DNA of 64,000 bases from an uncultured Colwellia sp. (GTDB taxonomy: Bacteria > Pseudomonadota > Gammaproteobacteria > Enterobacterales > Alteromonadaceae): NCBI GenBank assembly GCA_913063325.1, contig CAJXYE010000010.1, positions 36,308 to 100,307 of the forward strand. Reading direction: 5' to 3'. Positions 44,016-54,788 of the stretch are shown here, one piece after another. The notes below the pieces were generated by a model. It did not search any database. It saw nothing but the letters and a program-made list of their open reading frames with translations, and was not told where the DNA came from. The stretch's first letter is position 1; each line of letters begins with the position of its first letter. The translations under genes were made by a program, and so were the position numbers.

Positions 44016-46325
44016 TTAAAAGAAGTTAACTTTAAATTCAACGCCGTAAAAACGCTCTTCATTAACAATTGCGGTATTGTTAGTAAAATCAACCGCGCCA
44101 ATTGCTTGTTGTTCATCAGTAATATTTCTTACAAATAAAGCAACGTCATAATCTTTGTCATCGCCATCCCATTTGTAACCAGTTCGCACTCCACCTTCTA
44201 AAAGTGACTCGCCACTAAATTCAACCGAATTATATAAGAAGAAACTAATTTCATCACGATAAGACCAATCTGTGTAAGCATAAAATTCGCCGTCACCTAC
44301 TTCTGCTGTGTATTGCGCGGTGAAATTGAAAATCCACTCAGGAGCGTGAGGTAAGCTATTACCATCAATGATAGCTCGACCATCAGCATTTAAGGGATCA
44401 GTTACCGTACAAGACGCACAAACAGGCACAGTCAAGGTGCTATCATTTATCTGGGTATTGTTATAACTAACATTTGCGGTAACCAATAAATTATCAGTAA
44501 CTACAAATTGTGAATCAATTTCAAAACCATAACCGACCGTTTCATCAGCATTGAGTAAACGGGCAGTATTACCACCATCACCACCAACTGAAGTAATTTG
44601 TTGATCATTCATAGTGTAATAAAAAACTGAAGCATTGATTCTGCCCATATTATCCAAAATATCAGCCTTAATACCAGCCTCATATGAAATAATAGTTTCA
44701 GATTCAGCAACAGAAATTCCATCATCAAAGGCAAACAATGAACGCCCTTGAATACTTGGTGCTCTAAAGGTGTCAGCTACACGCGCATATAGGTTAATAT
44801 CATCAGTGTACTTATGCGAAACACTAATATCCCAACTAACATGACTATCACTATTTTTCACAGCGCCAGCAGCGTAATCAGGTGCACCTAGAAAGGCTAT
44901 CGGCGATTGTGTTCTTTCATTAGTATAATCTTTGTCATCGTCAGAATAACGTAAACCTACTGTGACTGATGTTTTCTCTGTTAGGGTATAATCAACAGAG
45001 CCAAATACCGCCAACGCAGTGGTTTCCTGATTTTGAACAACATAGCCATTTTCAAGTCCAGTTGGCCCACCAAAGGCGGCTAACGCATCATATGAAAAAC
45101 TTTCAATGGTTAAATCTTCATTAAAATAGAAAAGACCTATTTGATAGTTTATGTCGCCATCAAAATTACTGGTTAGTCTTAACTCTTGAGTAATTTGTGT
45201 ATGGTCTGGAATAGCATCCGCAGTTTCAGAGCTAAGATTAATAACCCCTGGACCACTATCAAGTGGAACGGGAGGACAACCCCAACCATTACAACCGTAA
45301 CCACCATCAACATCAGCACGAGAGAATAACTCGGCGCTTTCATAACCGGTAATTGACGTGATAGTATGTTGGTCTAGCTCAAATTCTAATTTTAAACTCG
45401 CGCCTTCAGTTTCAACCTGCTGCGTCGCACGTGCGGCTGAGTCGTGATATACGGTATCACGGCTAAAATCATCGACTAATTTGTTACTACCTGATTTAAT
45501 TCCATTAGCATAAAATGCTACTGGTTTGCCGTCAAGATCACGCATGTGATAATTGAACAAGGCATTAAAATCATTACCTTCATAGAGAAATTGTAAACGT
45601 AGTGCTTGGTCAGTATATCCACCTAAAACATCATTTTGCTCAAAACCCGGCGCCATATTGTCAATATAATTATCACGGTCTTGACGTAGAACTGAAATAC
45701 GTGCAGAAAGGTCATCCGTTAAACCACCACCAACAGCGGCTCTCAGATCTGATGTATTTTTACTGCCATAAGATAATGATGCAAAACCATCGAAATCTTG
45801 AGTAGGTTTAGCTGAGTCAATTTTTACTAGCCCGGCGGGGGTATTTCTACCAAACAAGGTACCTTGCGGTCCGGCCAATACTTCAATTCGTTCTAAATCA
45901 AAAACAGGAAAACCTTTTAAAATAGGGTTTTCTTGTACAACATTATCGACAACAAGAGAAACAGGTTGAGACGCATTTAAATCAAAATCTGAATTACCTA
46001 AACCACGCATATAAAAACGAGGAAAAGTTCGACCAAAAGAAGACTCTACTGACAGGCTAGGAATTTTTGCATTCAAAAAGCGAATATCCATAGCTCCTGA
46101 GCTATAAGCATCAAGATTATCACCTTGTAATGCCGTAACTGCAATAGGTACTTCTTGAACATTTTCAACACGTTTACGTGCTGTTACATTTATAACCTCA
46201 ATACCAACAACTTTTTCTTTTTTTACTTCTTCCGCAGCTAGCGCGGTAGTAGAAACACTTGCAATACTCGCCATTAGTGACGCTTGCACACAAAGTGTTA
46301 GTGCACTTTTTTGAAACATTCTCAT
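44016..46325 (-). CDS. TonB-dependent receptor, probably for nucleosides or nucleic-acid fragments
   Basis: The 769-residue protein has a signal peptide (ending TALAAE, about 31) and a TonB-box-like stretch (EVINVTARKR). The plug domain is at about residues 55-165 (MRGLGNSDFDLNASQPVSLVVDNVV, IEVLAGPQGTLFGRNTPAG). A barrel ending in VEFKVNFF follows. The family is recognised confidently. The ligand is inferred only from its place between deoD and deoB in a nucleoside locus. AGGGAG precedes the ATG. Confidence 0.93.
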   Translation of the reverse strand: MRMFQKSALTLCVQASLMASIASVSTTALAAEEVKKEKVVGIEVINVTARKRVENVQEVPIAVTALQGDNLDAYSSGAMDIRFLNAKIPSLSVESSFGRTFPRFYMRGLGNSDFDLNASQPVSLVVDNVVQENPILKGFPVFDLERIEVLAGPQGTLFGRNTPAGLVKIDSAKPTQDFDGFASLSYGSKNTSDLRAAVGGGLTDDLSARISVLRQDRDNYIDNMAPGFEQNDVLGGYTDQALRLQFLYEGNDFNALFNYHMRDLDGKPVAFYANGIKSGSNKLVDDFSRDTVYHDSAARATQQVETEGASLKLEFELDQHTITSITGYESAELFSRADVDGGYGCNGWGCPPVPLDSGPGVINLSSETADAIPDHTQITQELRLTSNFDGDINYQIGLFYFNEDLTIESFSYDALAAFGGPTGLENGYVVQNQETTALAVFGSVDYTLTEKTSVTVGLRYSDDDKDYTNERTQSPIAFLGAPDYAAGAVKNSDSHVSWDISVSHKYTDDINLYARVADTFRAPSIQGRSLFAFDDGISVAESETIISYEAGIKADILDNMGRINASVFYYTMNDQQITSVGGDGGNTARLLNADETVGYGFEIDSQFVVTDNLLVTANVSYNNTQINDSTLTVPVCASCTVTDPLNADGRAIIDGNSLPHAPEWIFNFTAQYTAEVGDGEFYAYTDWSYRDEISFFLYNSVEFSGESLLEGGVRTGYKWDGDDKDYDVALFVRNITDEQQAIGAVDFTNNTAIVNEERFYGVEFKVNFF

Positions 46326-46412
46326 TCGTTTACTCCCTGGACTGTTTTGTTTGTTATTGTATTTTATCTTTCTGTTTTTATTATTTTATTATTTGTGGTA
46401 TAGCTTACTATA

Positions 46413-47627
46413 TTACTGATCGTATAATTCAGACAGAAAACTTGTACCATAATCCATCGCTTCTACCTTAAATAGTTCGGCAACAGTTTGCCCTAAATCG
46501 GCAAAGGTTTTACGGTTACCTATATTAACAGATCCGATCAGTTGATGGTAAGCAATAATGGGAACATATTCCCTTGTATGCTCACTGCCTGGCCAAGTAG
46601 GATCACAACCGTGGTCGGCAGTCATAAATAGTACATCATCGGCTGACATCGCTTGGAACAGTTCAGGAATACGGGCATCAAGTGCTTCTAGCTCTTGTGC
46701 ATACCCGATGGCATCACGCCTGTGGCCGAAATCTTGATCAAAGTTAACCAAGTTGGTAAAAATGAGTGAATTGTCTCTTGCTGTATTAATATGTTCTAAG
46801 GTCGCATCAAAAAGTGCATCAAGTCCGGTCGCTTTTGTTTTTTCATCGATACCTTGATGAGCGAAAATATCTGCAATTTTACCAACACTAATAACATGCG
46901 TACCCGCCTGTGATACTTTATCAAGCACGGTAGGCGCTGGTGGTAATACTGAGTAATCTCTACGGTTACCTGTCCTTGCAAAGTTATCGGCACTATCACC
47001 TATAAAAGGCCGCGCAATAACGCGTCCTATATTTAAATCACCTAATAACTCTCGAACCGTTTCACAGTATTCATAGAGATTATCTAAACCAAAATGGTCT
47101 TCATGTGCTGCAATTTGAAAAACACTATCTGCCGAGGTATAACAAATAGGTAAACCTGTTTTTATATGCTCTTCGCCTAAGCGTTTAAGAATTTCAGTGC
47201 CTGATGCATGACAATTACCTAACATGCCATCAAAGCCTGTGCTTTTATTAATATTCTCAATTAACTCTATTGGAAAGCTATTCTTTTTATCAGTAAAGTA
47301 GCCCCAGTCAAAAAGCACGGGTACCCCCGCCATTTCCCAATGGCCACTGGGTGTATCTTTACCTGTACTTATTTCTTGTGCAAAACCATAAGCACCTTTA
47401 CTTGGCTCTTGGCCCTGATAAGGAAATGTTTGATTAGATGCTTGTTCACAAGCCTTTACTAGTCCTAGTGCTGATAAGTTGGGTAATGAAATTTTATTGC
47501 CCGTTTCTTCATAATAGGCACGAGATAAGTTAGCAAATGTATTTGCACCAACATCACCAAAATCAACGGCATCAGGAGAGTAACCGATACCAAAACTATC
47601 AATAACCATAATTATTGCACGCGCCAT
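46413..47627 (-). CDS. deoB: Phosphopentomutase
   Basis: The 404-residue alkaline-phosphatase-superfamily enzyme has [29 protein letters not shown] with the phosphorylated Thr, [23 protein letters not shown] and the C-terminal [10 protein letters not shown]. It interconverts (deoxy)ribose-1-phosphate and 5-phosphate, linking DeoD to DeoC. It is transcribed divergently from udk. Confidence 0.96.
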   Translation of the reverse strand: MARAIIMVIDSFGIGYSPDAVDFGDVGANTFANLSRAYYEETGNKISLPNLSALGLVKACEQASNQTFPYQGQEPSKGAYGFAQEISTGKDTPSGHWEMAGVPVLFDWGYFTDKKNSFPIELIENINKSTGFDGMLGNCHASGTEILKRLGEEHIKTGLPICYTSADSVFQIAAHEDHFGLDNLYEYCETVRELLGDLNIGRVIARPFIGDSADNFARTGNRRDYSVLPPAPTVLDKVSQAGTHVISVGKIADIFAHQGIDEKTKATGLDALFDATLEHINTARDNSLIFTNLVNFDQDFGHRRDAIGYAQELEALDARIPELFQAMSADDVLFMTADHGCDPTWPGSEHTREYVPIIAYHQLIGSVNIGNRKTFADLGQTVAELFKVEAMDYGTSFLSELYDQ

Positions 47628-47693
47628 AATGTTTCCTTTCTACTTTGTTAATAACAAAAATTGACAAAGATTAAAATAATTCGTCAATAAATA

Positions 47694-47707
47694 TGACCAA
47701 CTGGTCA
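47694..47707. promoter_or_regulatory. Palindromic operator candidate between deoB and udk
   Basis: TGACCA-AC-TGGTCA has 6-base perfect arms. It lies 67 bases before deoB and about 205 before udk. It matches TGACCAATTGGTTT upstream of the phosphoesterase at 11 of 14 positions. Confidence 0.55.
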
Positions 47708-47911
47708 AGTTGTGTTAATTTACCACCTTTACAATTACGGGTAAATAAAGCTTCTCTACTTACAGCTTATTTATCTAAAGTATAGTCATACCCATTGAAC
47801 TAATTTATTAATTAATGCATTTGGTATAACATCTTGCGACTATCATTAACAAAGCTCAAGATAGTAACTCGACTATAATTATTGATATTTGCTCTGACAA
47901 CAGGCTGAACA

Positions 47912-48562
47912 TTGAAAACTATTAAACCCACTATTATTGCTATCGCTGGCCCATCAGCATCAGGTAAAACACTTTTTGCTAAAACTATTCATGATGAACT
48001 GATTGAAGAGCTTGGTGAAAATGGTATTTCTATTATTTATGAAGATGCATATTACCGTAATCAATCACATTTATCTATGCAAGAGCGTGAGCAAACAAAT
48101 TATGATCATCCCAATGCGTTTGAGCATGAGCTGCTATCAAAACATTTAAAAGCACTTACTAACAACCAGATTATTCATAGTCCTGTGTACTGTTATAAAA
48201 CACATACACGCATCAATGAAACAAGAGAATTTCTACCTACTAAAATAATTCTAGTTGAAGGTATTTTACTGCTCTCCAATAAAGAGCTTAGGGAGTGCTT
48301 TGATATTAAAGTCTACATGGATACACCATTAGATATTTGTCTCATAAGAAGAATTAAACGCGATTTAGTTGAGCGTAGTCGCAGTATTGAGTCAGTTACT
48401 AACCAATATTTAGCAACAGTTAGACCTATGTATCATCAATATATTGAACCCTCTAAAGCTTGGGCTGATATTGTTATCACCAGAGGTGGTAAAAATAGAA
48501 TGGCCATTGAGGTGATCAAAGCAAAAATACGCCAGATTTCGCAACCCGCTCCACAACAATAA
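47912..48562 (+). CDS. udk: Uridine kinase
   Basis: The 216-residue P-loop kinase has the Walker A IAIAGPSASGKTLFAKTI, EDAYYRNQ, NYDHPNAFEHELL and the lid IRRIKRDLVERSRS. It phosphorylates uridine and cytidine with ATP or GTP. The start is TTG with CAGG about 8 bases upstream. The end PQQ-stop is the first unit of a 12-base tandem repeat. It is first in a probable udk-nupC-deoC operon. Confidence 0.93.
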   Translation: MKTIKPTIIAIAGPSASGKTLFAKTIHDELIEELGENGISIIYEDAYYRNQSHLSMQEREQTNYDHPNAFEHELLSKHLKALTNNQIIHSPVYCYKTHTRINETREFLPTKIILVEGILLLSNKELRECFDIKVYMDTPLDICLIRRIKRDLVERSRSIESVTNQYLATVRPMYHQYIEPSKAWADIVITRGGKNRMAIEVIKAKIRQISQPAPQQ

Positions 48563-48586
48563 CCACAACTATAACCACAACTATAA
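48551..48586 (+). repeat. Tandem 12-mer (CCACAACTATAA)3 spanning the udk stop codon
   Basis: Unit 1 (ccacaacaataa) encodes Pro-Gln-Gln-stop. Two more units follow in frame, each with another TAA. Confidence 0.93.
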
Positions 48587-48609
48587 TTATAAAAATATAA
48601 GAGGTATTC

Positions 48610-49854
48610 ATGGAATTAGGTGCTTTTAGAGGTGTGCTAGGCATTTTCGTATTGTTAGGTCTTGCTTACGCTTTATCTAGCGGAAAGAAGTCTATAAATT
48701 TTCGTACAGTCGGTTTAGCTTTTGCACTGCAAATATTACTGGGTGCTTTTGTCTTATATGTGCCCTTTGGTAAAGATGTTTTACTGTCTATGACCAATGG
48801 CGTGCAAAGTGTTATTGATAGCGCCAAAGTAGGCATCAATTTTCTTTTTGGTGGTTTAGGCACAGATGCCATGTTTGAAAATGGTGTTGGTTTTGTTTTT
48901 GCTATTAGAGTATTGCCTAATATTATTTTCTTTTCATCCTTAATTGCTGTGCTTTATTACCTCGGCGTAATGCAATGGGTTATTAAAATCATTGGTGGCG
49001 GTTTACAAAAGCTTTTAAAAACCAGTAAACCAGAATCACTTTCAGCAACAGCTAATATTTTTGTCGGTCAAACCGAAGCACCGCTTATTATTCGTCCTTA
49101 TATTAAAACCATGACTCAATCAGAGCTTTTTGCCATTATGGTTGGTGGCTTGGCATCGGTTGCAGGTTCAATTTTAGCGGGTTATGCCGGTCTTGGCATA
49201 GAACTCAAGTACCTGATAGCCGCTTCATTTATGGCTGCCCCAGGTGGTTTATTAATGGCTAAAATCATTTGTCCTGAAACTGAACATGATAAAATAGTTA
49301 ATGAATCAGTTGATTATGATGATGAAAATGATAAACCCACTAATGTTATTGATGCCGCAGCCTCTGGTGCTGCTTCAGGCCTTAAATTAGCGGTAAATGT
49401 TGGTGCTATGTTACTTGCCTTTATTGCCTTAATCGCTTTATTAAATACTCTAGTTGGCGGTATTTTTGGCTTGTTCGGTTATGAAGATATCACCATAGAG
49501 TTTTTCTTAGGTTACTTATTTGCCCCTTTTGCCTTTGTAATTGGTGTTCCCGTGAATGAAATGCTGCAAGCAGGCAGTTTTATTGGCCAAAAAGTTGTCG
49601 TCAACGAATTCTTTGCTTATGTTAATTTTGTTGAAATAAAAGACACCTTAAGCCCTGCAACACAGGCGATTGTAACCTTTGCTCTTTGTGGATTTGCCAA
49701 CTTATCGTCCATAGCAATATTACTGGGTGGCATAGGCTCTATGGCGCCAAGTCGTCGTCATGATATTGCGAGATTAGGCATGCGAGCAATGCTTGCTGCG
49801 ACTTTAGCGAATTTAATGAGCGCGGCCATTGCGGGCATTTTCATTTCCTTATAG
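48610..49854 (+). CDS. nupC: Concentrative nucleoside transporter, NupC/CNT family
   Basis: The 414-residue inner-membrane protein has about ten helices and CNT motifs: GFVFAIRVLPNIIFFSSLIAVLYYLGVMQWV, NIFVGQTEAPLIIRPYI (nucleoside and cation binding), and NEFFAYVNF with FALCGFANLSSIAI. It imports nucleosides with H+ or Na+. GAGG lies before the ATG. It lies 47 bases after udk. Confidence 0.95.
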   Translation: MELGAFRGVLGIFVLLGLAYALSSGKKSINFRTVGLAFALQILLGAFVLYVPFGKDVLLSMTNGVQSVIDSAKVGINFLFGGLGTDAMFENGVGFVFAIRVLPNIIFFSSLIAVLYYLGVMQWVIKIIGGGLQKLLKTSKPESLSATANIFVGQTEAPLIIRPYIKTMTQSELFAIMVGGLASVAGSILAGYAGLGIELKYLIAASFMAAPGGLLMAKIICPETEHDKIVNESVDYDDENDKPTNVIDAAASGAASGLKLAVNVGAMLLAFIALIALLNTLVGGIFGLFGYEDITIEFFLGYLFAPFAFVIGVPVNEMLQAGSFIGQKVVVNEFFAYVNFVEIKDTLSPATQAIVTFALCGFANLSSIAILLGGIGSMAPSRRHDIARLGMRAMLAATLANLMSAAIAGIFISL

Positions 49855-49890
49855 GAAAAACAAACAAGAATAAAGTAGGAACACAAAATT

Positions 49891-50682
49891 ATGACTAATA
49901 ACTCAATAAACTCAGACAATAAAGCGATTGCTCAACGAGCATTGTCACTGATGGATTTAACTAGCCTGACTAACACAGAAACTGATCAAGATATTATTGA
50001 CCTGTGTAATCAAGCAAAGTCACCTGCCGGTGAAACTGCAGCTATTTGCATTTTTCCGCGCTTTATTCCTGTCGCCAAAAAGGCACTCAAAGCGCAACAA
50101 ACACCCCATGTTAAAATAGCAACGGTGACTAATTTCCCACATGGAAATGACGATATTGACATTGCCTTAGCCGAAACAAAAGCGGCTGTAGCTTATGGCG
50201 CCGATGAAGTGGATTTAGTATTCCCTTACCGCGCATTAATGCAAGGTAACGAAACGATTGGCTTTGATATGGTCAAGGTGTGTAAGCAAGCCTGTGAAAA
50301 TTCTGCCAGGTTAAAAGTTATTATAGAAACCGGTGAGCTTAAGTCTGAAGATTTAATACGAAAAGCCAGTGAAATTGCCATTAACGCGGGAGCCGATTTT
50401 ATTAAAACATCGACAGGTAAAGTCCCTGTCAATGCAACGCCAACCGCTGCACAAATAATGTTAGAAGTGATAAAACAAAAAAACACTTCCGTGGGATTTA
50501 AACCCGCTGGTGGCGTAAGAAACGCAGAAGATGCCGCTGTTTACCTTGATTTAGCAGATAGTATCTTAGGCAATGAATGGGCCGATGCTAATCACTTTAG
50601 ATTTGGTGCTAGTAGCTTACTAACCAGCTTATTAGATACTTTAGGACATCAAAGCAACACTAAAACCTCAAGTAGTTACTAG
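49891..50682 (+). CDS. deoC: Deoxyribose-phosphate aldolase
   Basis: The 263-residue class I aldolase has [50 protein letters not shown] and the Schiff-base lysine in FIKTSTGK, then [11 protein letters not shown]. It cleaves deoxyribose-5-phosphate to glyceraldehyde-3-phosphate and acetaldehyde, completing DNA sugar catabolism. Confidence 0.96.
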   Translation: MTNNSINSDNKAIAQRALSLMDLTSLTNTETDQDIIDLCNQAKSPAGETAAICIFPRFIPVAKKALKAQQTPHVKIATVTNFPHGNDDIDIALAETKAAVAYGADEVDLVFPYRALMQGNETIGFDMVKVCKQACENSARLKVIIETGELKSEDLIRKASEIAINAGADFIKTSTGKVPVNATPTAAQIMLEVIKQKNTSVGFKPAGGVRNAEDAAVYLDLADSILGNEWADANHFRFGASSLLTSLLDTLGHQSNTKTSSSY

Positions 50683-50687
50683 CAACT

Positions 50688-50724
50688 CTTACCTGCCAAT
50701 AGCTGTAAGTTATTGGCAGGTAAG
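50688..50724. terminator. Strong hairpin between deoC and tdk
   Basis: A 14-base perfect stem CTTACCTGCCAATA and complement encloses a 9-base loop, 6 bases after the deoC stop. No T-run follows, so it may stabilise mRNA or act as a Rho-dependent or weak terminator. Confidence 0.6.
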
Positions 50725-50799
50725 CTATTGGTGGGCAATTATTATATAGATAAAGGTGTTACCATAACCTATTGGCTATACTTAAAAAAAGAAGAGAAA

Positions 50800-51378
50800 A
50801 TGGCACAACTTTATTTTTACTATTCCTCAATGAATGCAGGAAAATCAACCCACCTATTACAATCTTCTTATAACTACCAAGAACGTGGTTTAGCAACCGC
50901 TATTTATACCGCTAAAATTGATGATAGGTTTGCTAAAGGTAAGGTTGCCTCAAGATTAGGCATTGATGCAGATGCTTTTTTATTTGATGATAACAGTCAT
51001 TTCTTCGAAGATGTAAAACAGAAAAATCATGCCAAAAAACTGGATTGTATCTTGATAGATGAAGCGCAATTTTTATCAACAGAGCAGGTTAAGCAGCTTA
51101 CCGATATCGTCGATCTGTTACATATTCCTGTACTGGCTTATGGCATACGTACGGACTTTTTAGGGCAAACGTTCTCTGGTAGTGCCGCCCTACTCGCTTG
51201 GGCAGACAAATTAGTTGAATTAAAAACAATTTGTCACTGCGGCCGAAAAGCTAACTTTGTTATCAGGCAAGATATCAAAGGTAAAGCGGTGCAAGCTGGA
51301 GAACAAGTTGAAGTGGGTGGTAATGAACGTTATGAGCCACTGTGTCGTGCTCATTTTAAAGAATTAGTTTGGGTATAG
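50800..51378 (+). CDS. tdk: Thymidine kinase
   Basis: The track starts at 50713, but ATG 50800 ([21 protein letters not shown]) is the family start; 192 residues. It has the P-loop [19 protein letters not shown] (Walker B), [23 protein letters not shown] and the zinc-site cysteines in TICHCGRKA and EPLCRAHF. It phosphorylates thymidine and deoxyuridine for salvage. Confidence 0.95.
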   Translation: MAQLYFYYSSMNAGKSTHLLQSSYNYQERGLATAIYTAKIDDRFAKGKVASRLGIDADAFLFDDNSHFFEDVKQKNHAKKLDCILIDEAQFLSTEQVKQLTDIVDLLHIPVLAYGIRTDFLGQTFSGSAALLAWADKLVELKTICHCGRKANFVIRQDIKGKAVQAGEQVEVGGNERYEPLCRAHFKELVWV

Positions 51379-51497
51379 ATTTTAATTATTTATTCTATTT
51401 TTTACTGCATCACAGAAAATTTAAACTGTTAATTCCGCATTCAAAGAAAGTACAAAACCTTAACAAGAACGTCTTCCTGTTAAGGTATTAATATTTA

Positions 51498-51812
51498 TAT
51501 ACCCGCTCCACTTGAAGGTGCTCGTTTCAGGAAATTTGAGTGAATCATAATCAAGGCACATTTTTTTGTTAAGGGTTATTCCCTTAAAAACAAATGTAAC
51601 GGCGAGTATCTTTTGCTCAGACTTCCCCAAGGGGCTGGTTTATAAACGCTTTATGCTACGTTATTGATTTCGACAATAACGCTACAAGGATGTAGCTTAA
51701 TAGAGAATGCAGGAGCATATTCTCCTGAATAACTATTCTCTTCAATAAATGCCTTGCCTAAAGGCGTTTATAATTCCAGCTGAATCCTGCATCTTCAGGT
51801 GGAACGGGTATA
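51498..51812. repeat. MITE-like element, copy C (with embedded REP-like unit)
   Basis: This 315-base element has inverted ends of about 33 bases (tatacccgctccacttgaag; inverted cttcaggtggaacgggtata). Compared with copy B it carries an additional segment of about 60 bases (ctacaaggatgtagc ... gcaggagcatattctcctg). It ends 2 bases before the stop codon of the leftward gene at 51815. The gap 51379-51497 holds nothing recognisable. Confidence 0.88.
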
Positions 51813-51814
51813 AA

Positions 51815-52183
51815 CTAATCTATTCCTTCTAACTCATCTAATACTTTGCGTGCTTGCGCTAAAGTACAATCAGTCTGTGCCATCAATGCAGCGATAGTCA
51901 GAGTATTGAAACGGCTTGCTAGTTTAACTAGACTTTCATGATTTAAATGCTGGTATTCTTTTTTTAGACGTTTTTCTAACCATAACCAGCTGGTTTCATT
52001 TTCTTGTTCAATAAAAGCAACAATGGCCTGTAATTGAGTGAAATTTGCTTTTAATTGCCAATTTCTAGAGCGCCCTATACGGCTTAATTGGCAACCTTGT
52101 TGTCTTATATAGAGCTTGAGTGTCTGAGTTTTAATAGAGCGGCGTACAAAGCTCGGCAGGCTAATCGTGTTAATTATTTCCAC
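51815..52183 (-). CDS. Small conserved protein, RRF_GI-like (ribosome recycling factor-like family)
   Basis: The 122-residue basic protein starts MEIINTISLPSFVRRSIKTQTLKLYIRQQG-like and has IGRSRNWQLKANFTQLQAI. It resembles the small RRF_GI group (PF12614) of Vibrio and Shewanella; the match is from memory and the function is unproven. It is not the true ribosome recycling factor Frr. Its 3' end abuts a MITE-like element. It may form an operon with the upstream coiled-coil protein. Confidence 0.65.
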   Translation of the reverse strand: MEIINTISLPSFVRRSIKTQTLKLYIRQQGCQLSRIGRSRNWQLKANFTQLQAIVAFIEQENETSWLWLEKRLKKEYQHLNHESLVKLASRFNTLTIAALMAQTDCTLAQARKVLDELEGID

Positions 52184-52243
52184 AGTATTAATTGTCTTGA
52201 ATGATTTAAGATAAACCAGTAATAATCACCTTTGGCTGAAAAG

Positions 52244-53014
52244 TTACCATTTTTTCTTTGGTTGAAATAATAAATCTAATTCATTCTCTTCGCTTTTAGC
52301 TTTTTTCTCAGCATCTTTGGCATTGGTGTGTTTTAAAGCGTCGGTAATATCTTCTAATTGTTGGGTAATATCAGCTTGCCTAGTTGTTACATATTCATTC
52401 CTAACCGTGCTGCTGGCTAAACTTTGTAAAGCTTTTTCAAAATACTGTCTAGCGGAGCCAAGCATTTCTTTATTAAAGGCCATAGTGCCACGTTTAACTA
52501 AACTTTCGATATTAATCTTCAATTGCATTACCGCTAAACGCTGATCTTCTGCGGTAAACGTTTGCGCATCTAATGCACCTTTACTTTGCTCAGACTTAAG
52601 TACAATACGTAATTTTTTAATGCACTGTAAAATGGCAACAAGCTGCTGCTCATTATCAGGTAAGGTAAAAGCTTCCTCGCTACCCGATTGATTATCAGCA
52701 AGATCTTCAGAGGCTTTCAGTCTAGACGTTAACTCTTGAACTCTTTTTTTAATGCCTTTAACTTCTGGCATAAGCTCTTGCATGGTTTTAGCTGCGTTTA
52801 AGCTTCGACGATTTAATATTTTAACGACACTTGGGTTATTAGGCATGTTGGCTAAGTTTAAAATAAGCTCTTCACTTTCATCAATGACAGCTTTTTGTTT
52901 AGACACTTTAACGCGCTTTTCAGCTTCTAACTTTTCTTTATGTTGTTGAATAGAGGTAACTACAACAACAATTACAATTAAGGTAATAATTAAGCCAACA
53001 ATAATAGCAATCAT
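52244..53014 (-). CDS. Membrane-anchored coiled-coil protein, hypothetical
   Basis: The 256-residue protein has one N-terminal membrane helix (IAIIVGLIITLIVIVVVVTSI) followed by long charged helices with coiled-coil character. A TPR-like stretch (KRGTMAFNKEMLGSARQYFEKALQSL) lies near residues 170-196, and the tail is basic (FQPKKKW). I do not recognise a characterised family. It lies divergent from cysB, as in related Alteromonadales as far as I recall. Confidence 0.7.
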   Translation of the reverse strand: MIAIIVGLIITLIVIVVVVTSIQQHKEKLEAEKRVKVSKQKAVIDESEELILNLANMPNNPSVVKILNRRSLNAAKTMQELMPEVKGIKKRVQELTSRLKASEDLADNQSGSEEAFTLPDNEQQLVAILQCIKKLRIVLKSEQSKGALDAQTFTAEDQRLAVMQLKINIESLVKRGTMAFNKEMLGSARQYFEKALQSLASSTVRNEYVTTRQADITQQLEDITDALKHTNAKDAEKKAKSEENELDLLFQPKKKW

Positions 53015-53281
53015 TTAAGGTTCTCTTGAATAAATAAACTACTAAGCAGTCTACAAAAAATGCCTTACTTAGGATAGCGCTAGTTGCACATTTAGTTTAA
53101 AAATGGCTGAAAATAGCATTGATGAATAAAGTATAAGCAAGGAAGAAATAATTTTTACGATATTTAAAGGAAGTGGGCAGTTTTATTTACAAAAAGAAAG
53201 AAATTGTTATGGAATAAAAGTTTGATTAAGTATATTCTTTTGGCATAAGAAAGTAAGAGTCACGCATTTTTAATGCTATAG

Positions 53282-54265
<984 letters not shown>

Positions 54266-54362
54266 TAATATATCCGCTATCATTTATGGTTACTTTGAAA
54301 TAGCTCTTGATTACTAGCGGTTATGATAGTCGAGCAATAGCCTTTATTGCTCGAATTAACTA

Positions 54363-54477
54363 ATACCAATTTCATTAAATTATTGCCACTTGTGCTGGTT
54401 AAAATACTCCATGACCGCGTTGCCCTGATTTATTTTCTCTACGCACAACAAGATCACAAACTTAATGAAAATAGTAT
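54363..54477. repeat. Short inverted-repeat element (115 bases)
   Basis: The ends ataccaatttcattaa and ttaatgaaaatagtat are inverted repeats with two mismatches. A similar start (ataccaattacactaatga) is seen at 63716. It is probably a nonautonomous element. Confidence 0.6.
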
Positions 54478-54495
54478 AATTACTCAAATAATTAT

Positions 54496-54741
54496 CTAGC
54501 CATGTAAGCGAATAAATTTTGCTAATAAAGCATCTTCATCTTCGACATTATCTAAATCAGGTTTTACGCAATCGATGGGACAAACACTGACACAAGTTGG
54601 TTTGTCGTAATGACCCACACATTCAGTACATTTATCTACATCGATTTCATAAATATTAGTGCCTAGCGTTATTGCGCCATTAGGACATTCAGGATCACAC
54701 ATATCACAGTTAATGCATGAGTCTAATATTTTTAATGCCAT
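54496..54741 (-). CDS. yfhL: YfhL-family 4Fe-4S dicluster ferredoxin
   Basis: The 81-residue protein has CINCDMCDPECP and CTECVGHYDKPTCVSVCP, the two cluster motifs with the characteristic longer second loop of YfhL-type (Alvin) ferredoxins. It lies 47 bases after yegQ in the same direction, so the two are probably one operon and may be partners. Confidence 0.93.
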   Translation of the reverse strand: MALKILDSCINCDMCDPECPNGAITLGTNIYEIDVDKCTECVGHYDKPTCVSVCPIDCVKPDLDNVEDEDALLAKFIRLHG

Positions 54742-54788
54742 ATCACTTTTAACCTTTTAACATCGTAATTGTCCAAACGACTATAGCG

